NCBI GenBank assembly: GCA_964617875.1
Contig: CAZUAI010000069.1
Span: forward strand, 1 to 30,133
Source of the DNA: CAZMVY01 sp964617875
Lineage (GTDB): Bacteria; Planctomycetota; Phycisphaerae; UBA1845; PWPN01
Direction of reading: 5' to 3'
Length of the DNA stretch: 30,133 nt
Shown: positions 30,061-30,133 of the stretch, in pieces
Layout: every line of letters begins with the position of its first letter
How positions within the stretch are numbered: position 1 is the stretch's first letter
Made by a program: the position numbers and the translations under genes
The notes under the pieces: generated by a model
The model's input: only the letters and a program-made list of their open reading frames with translations
The model's database searches: none
What the model was told of the DNA's origin: nothing

Positions 30061-30133
30061 CGAATCGCTCCGAGTCGCATAAACCCCCAAGTTGCATAAT
30101 CCGCACCTCGCACGAGCGAAGATCGTACGGATG

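Noticed and set aside
28504..30090. Second minus-strand frame over the sulfatase
   Set aside because: Out of frame with the CSPSR and metal motifs; translation is Arg/Pro-rich.

Overview
The window comes from a high-GC bacterium. Several things together suggest a Planctomycetota-like (PVC-type) genome: a formylglycine-type sulfatase, a GH78 rhamnosidase, lipoprotein glycosidases, a fucose-isomerase-like protein, Tat- and Sec-exported hydrolases, and purine-rich repeat elements between genes. This assignment is an inference from gene content only; no rRNA or other phylogenetic marker is present. I count 20 well-supported protein genes, one weak additional ORF and one clear riboswitch. I see no tRNA, rRNA or intact transposase.

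Layout. Bases 1-567 (minus) hold the N-terminal part of an SGNH/GDSL lipoprotein hydrolase cut by the window edge. Bases 568-1724 are a long gene-poor stretch with a purine-rich run and three degenerate palindromic units that resemble type I-E CRISPR repeats. A fucose/arabinose isomerase-like protein (1725-3389, plus) converges on a very large secreted TIM-barrel glycosidase-like protein (3485-6742, minus). A copper module follows on the plus strand: CopZ-like chaperone (7006), CopA ATPase (7234) and a ScsB/DsbD-type membrane reductase (9616). A small cupin (12344-12697, minus) lies next to it.

A well-formed cobalamin riboswitch (12879-13107), with a good promoter before it and a terminator-like hairpin after it, precedes a CobO/BtuR adenosyltransferase (13393). 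It is followed co-directionally by a Tat-exported esterase-like hydrolase, a UroD/MtaA-type protein with a Zn-methyltransferase-like His/Cys set, and nucleoside diphosphate kinase. On the minus strand from 21278 down to 16931 runs a probable operon: an unusually large prepilin peptidase, a LapA-like membrane protein, an OmpA-type lipoprotein and a thiamine-diphosphate decarboxylase-like enzyme. A zinc-ribbon membrane protein sits just upstream at 21374-21784.

Bases 21934-30060 form a glycan-degradation cluster: GH78 alpha-L-rhamnosidase (minus), a divergent GH5-like lipoprotein (plus), a secreted (alpha/alpha)6-barrel-like protein (plus) and a sulfatase (minus). Together with the isomerase-like and giant glycosidase-like genes at the left, this suggests breakdown of a sulfated deoxyhexose-containing polysaccharide; the substrate itself is inferred. 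The sulfatase is bracketed by two direct copies of a palindromic intergenic repeat, and the coding ends of the sulfatase and of the gene converging on it both read into purine-rich repeat arms.
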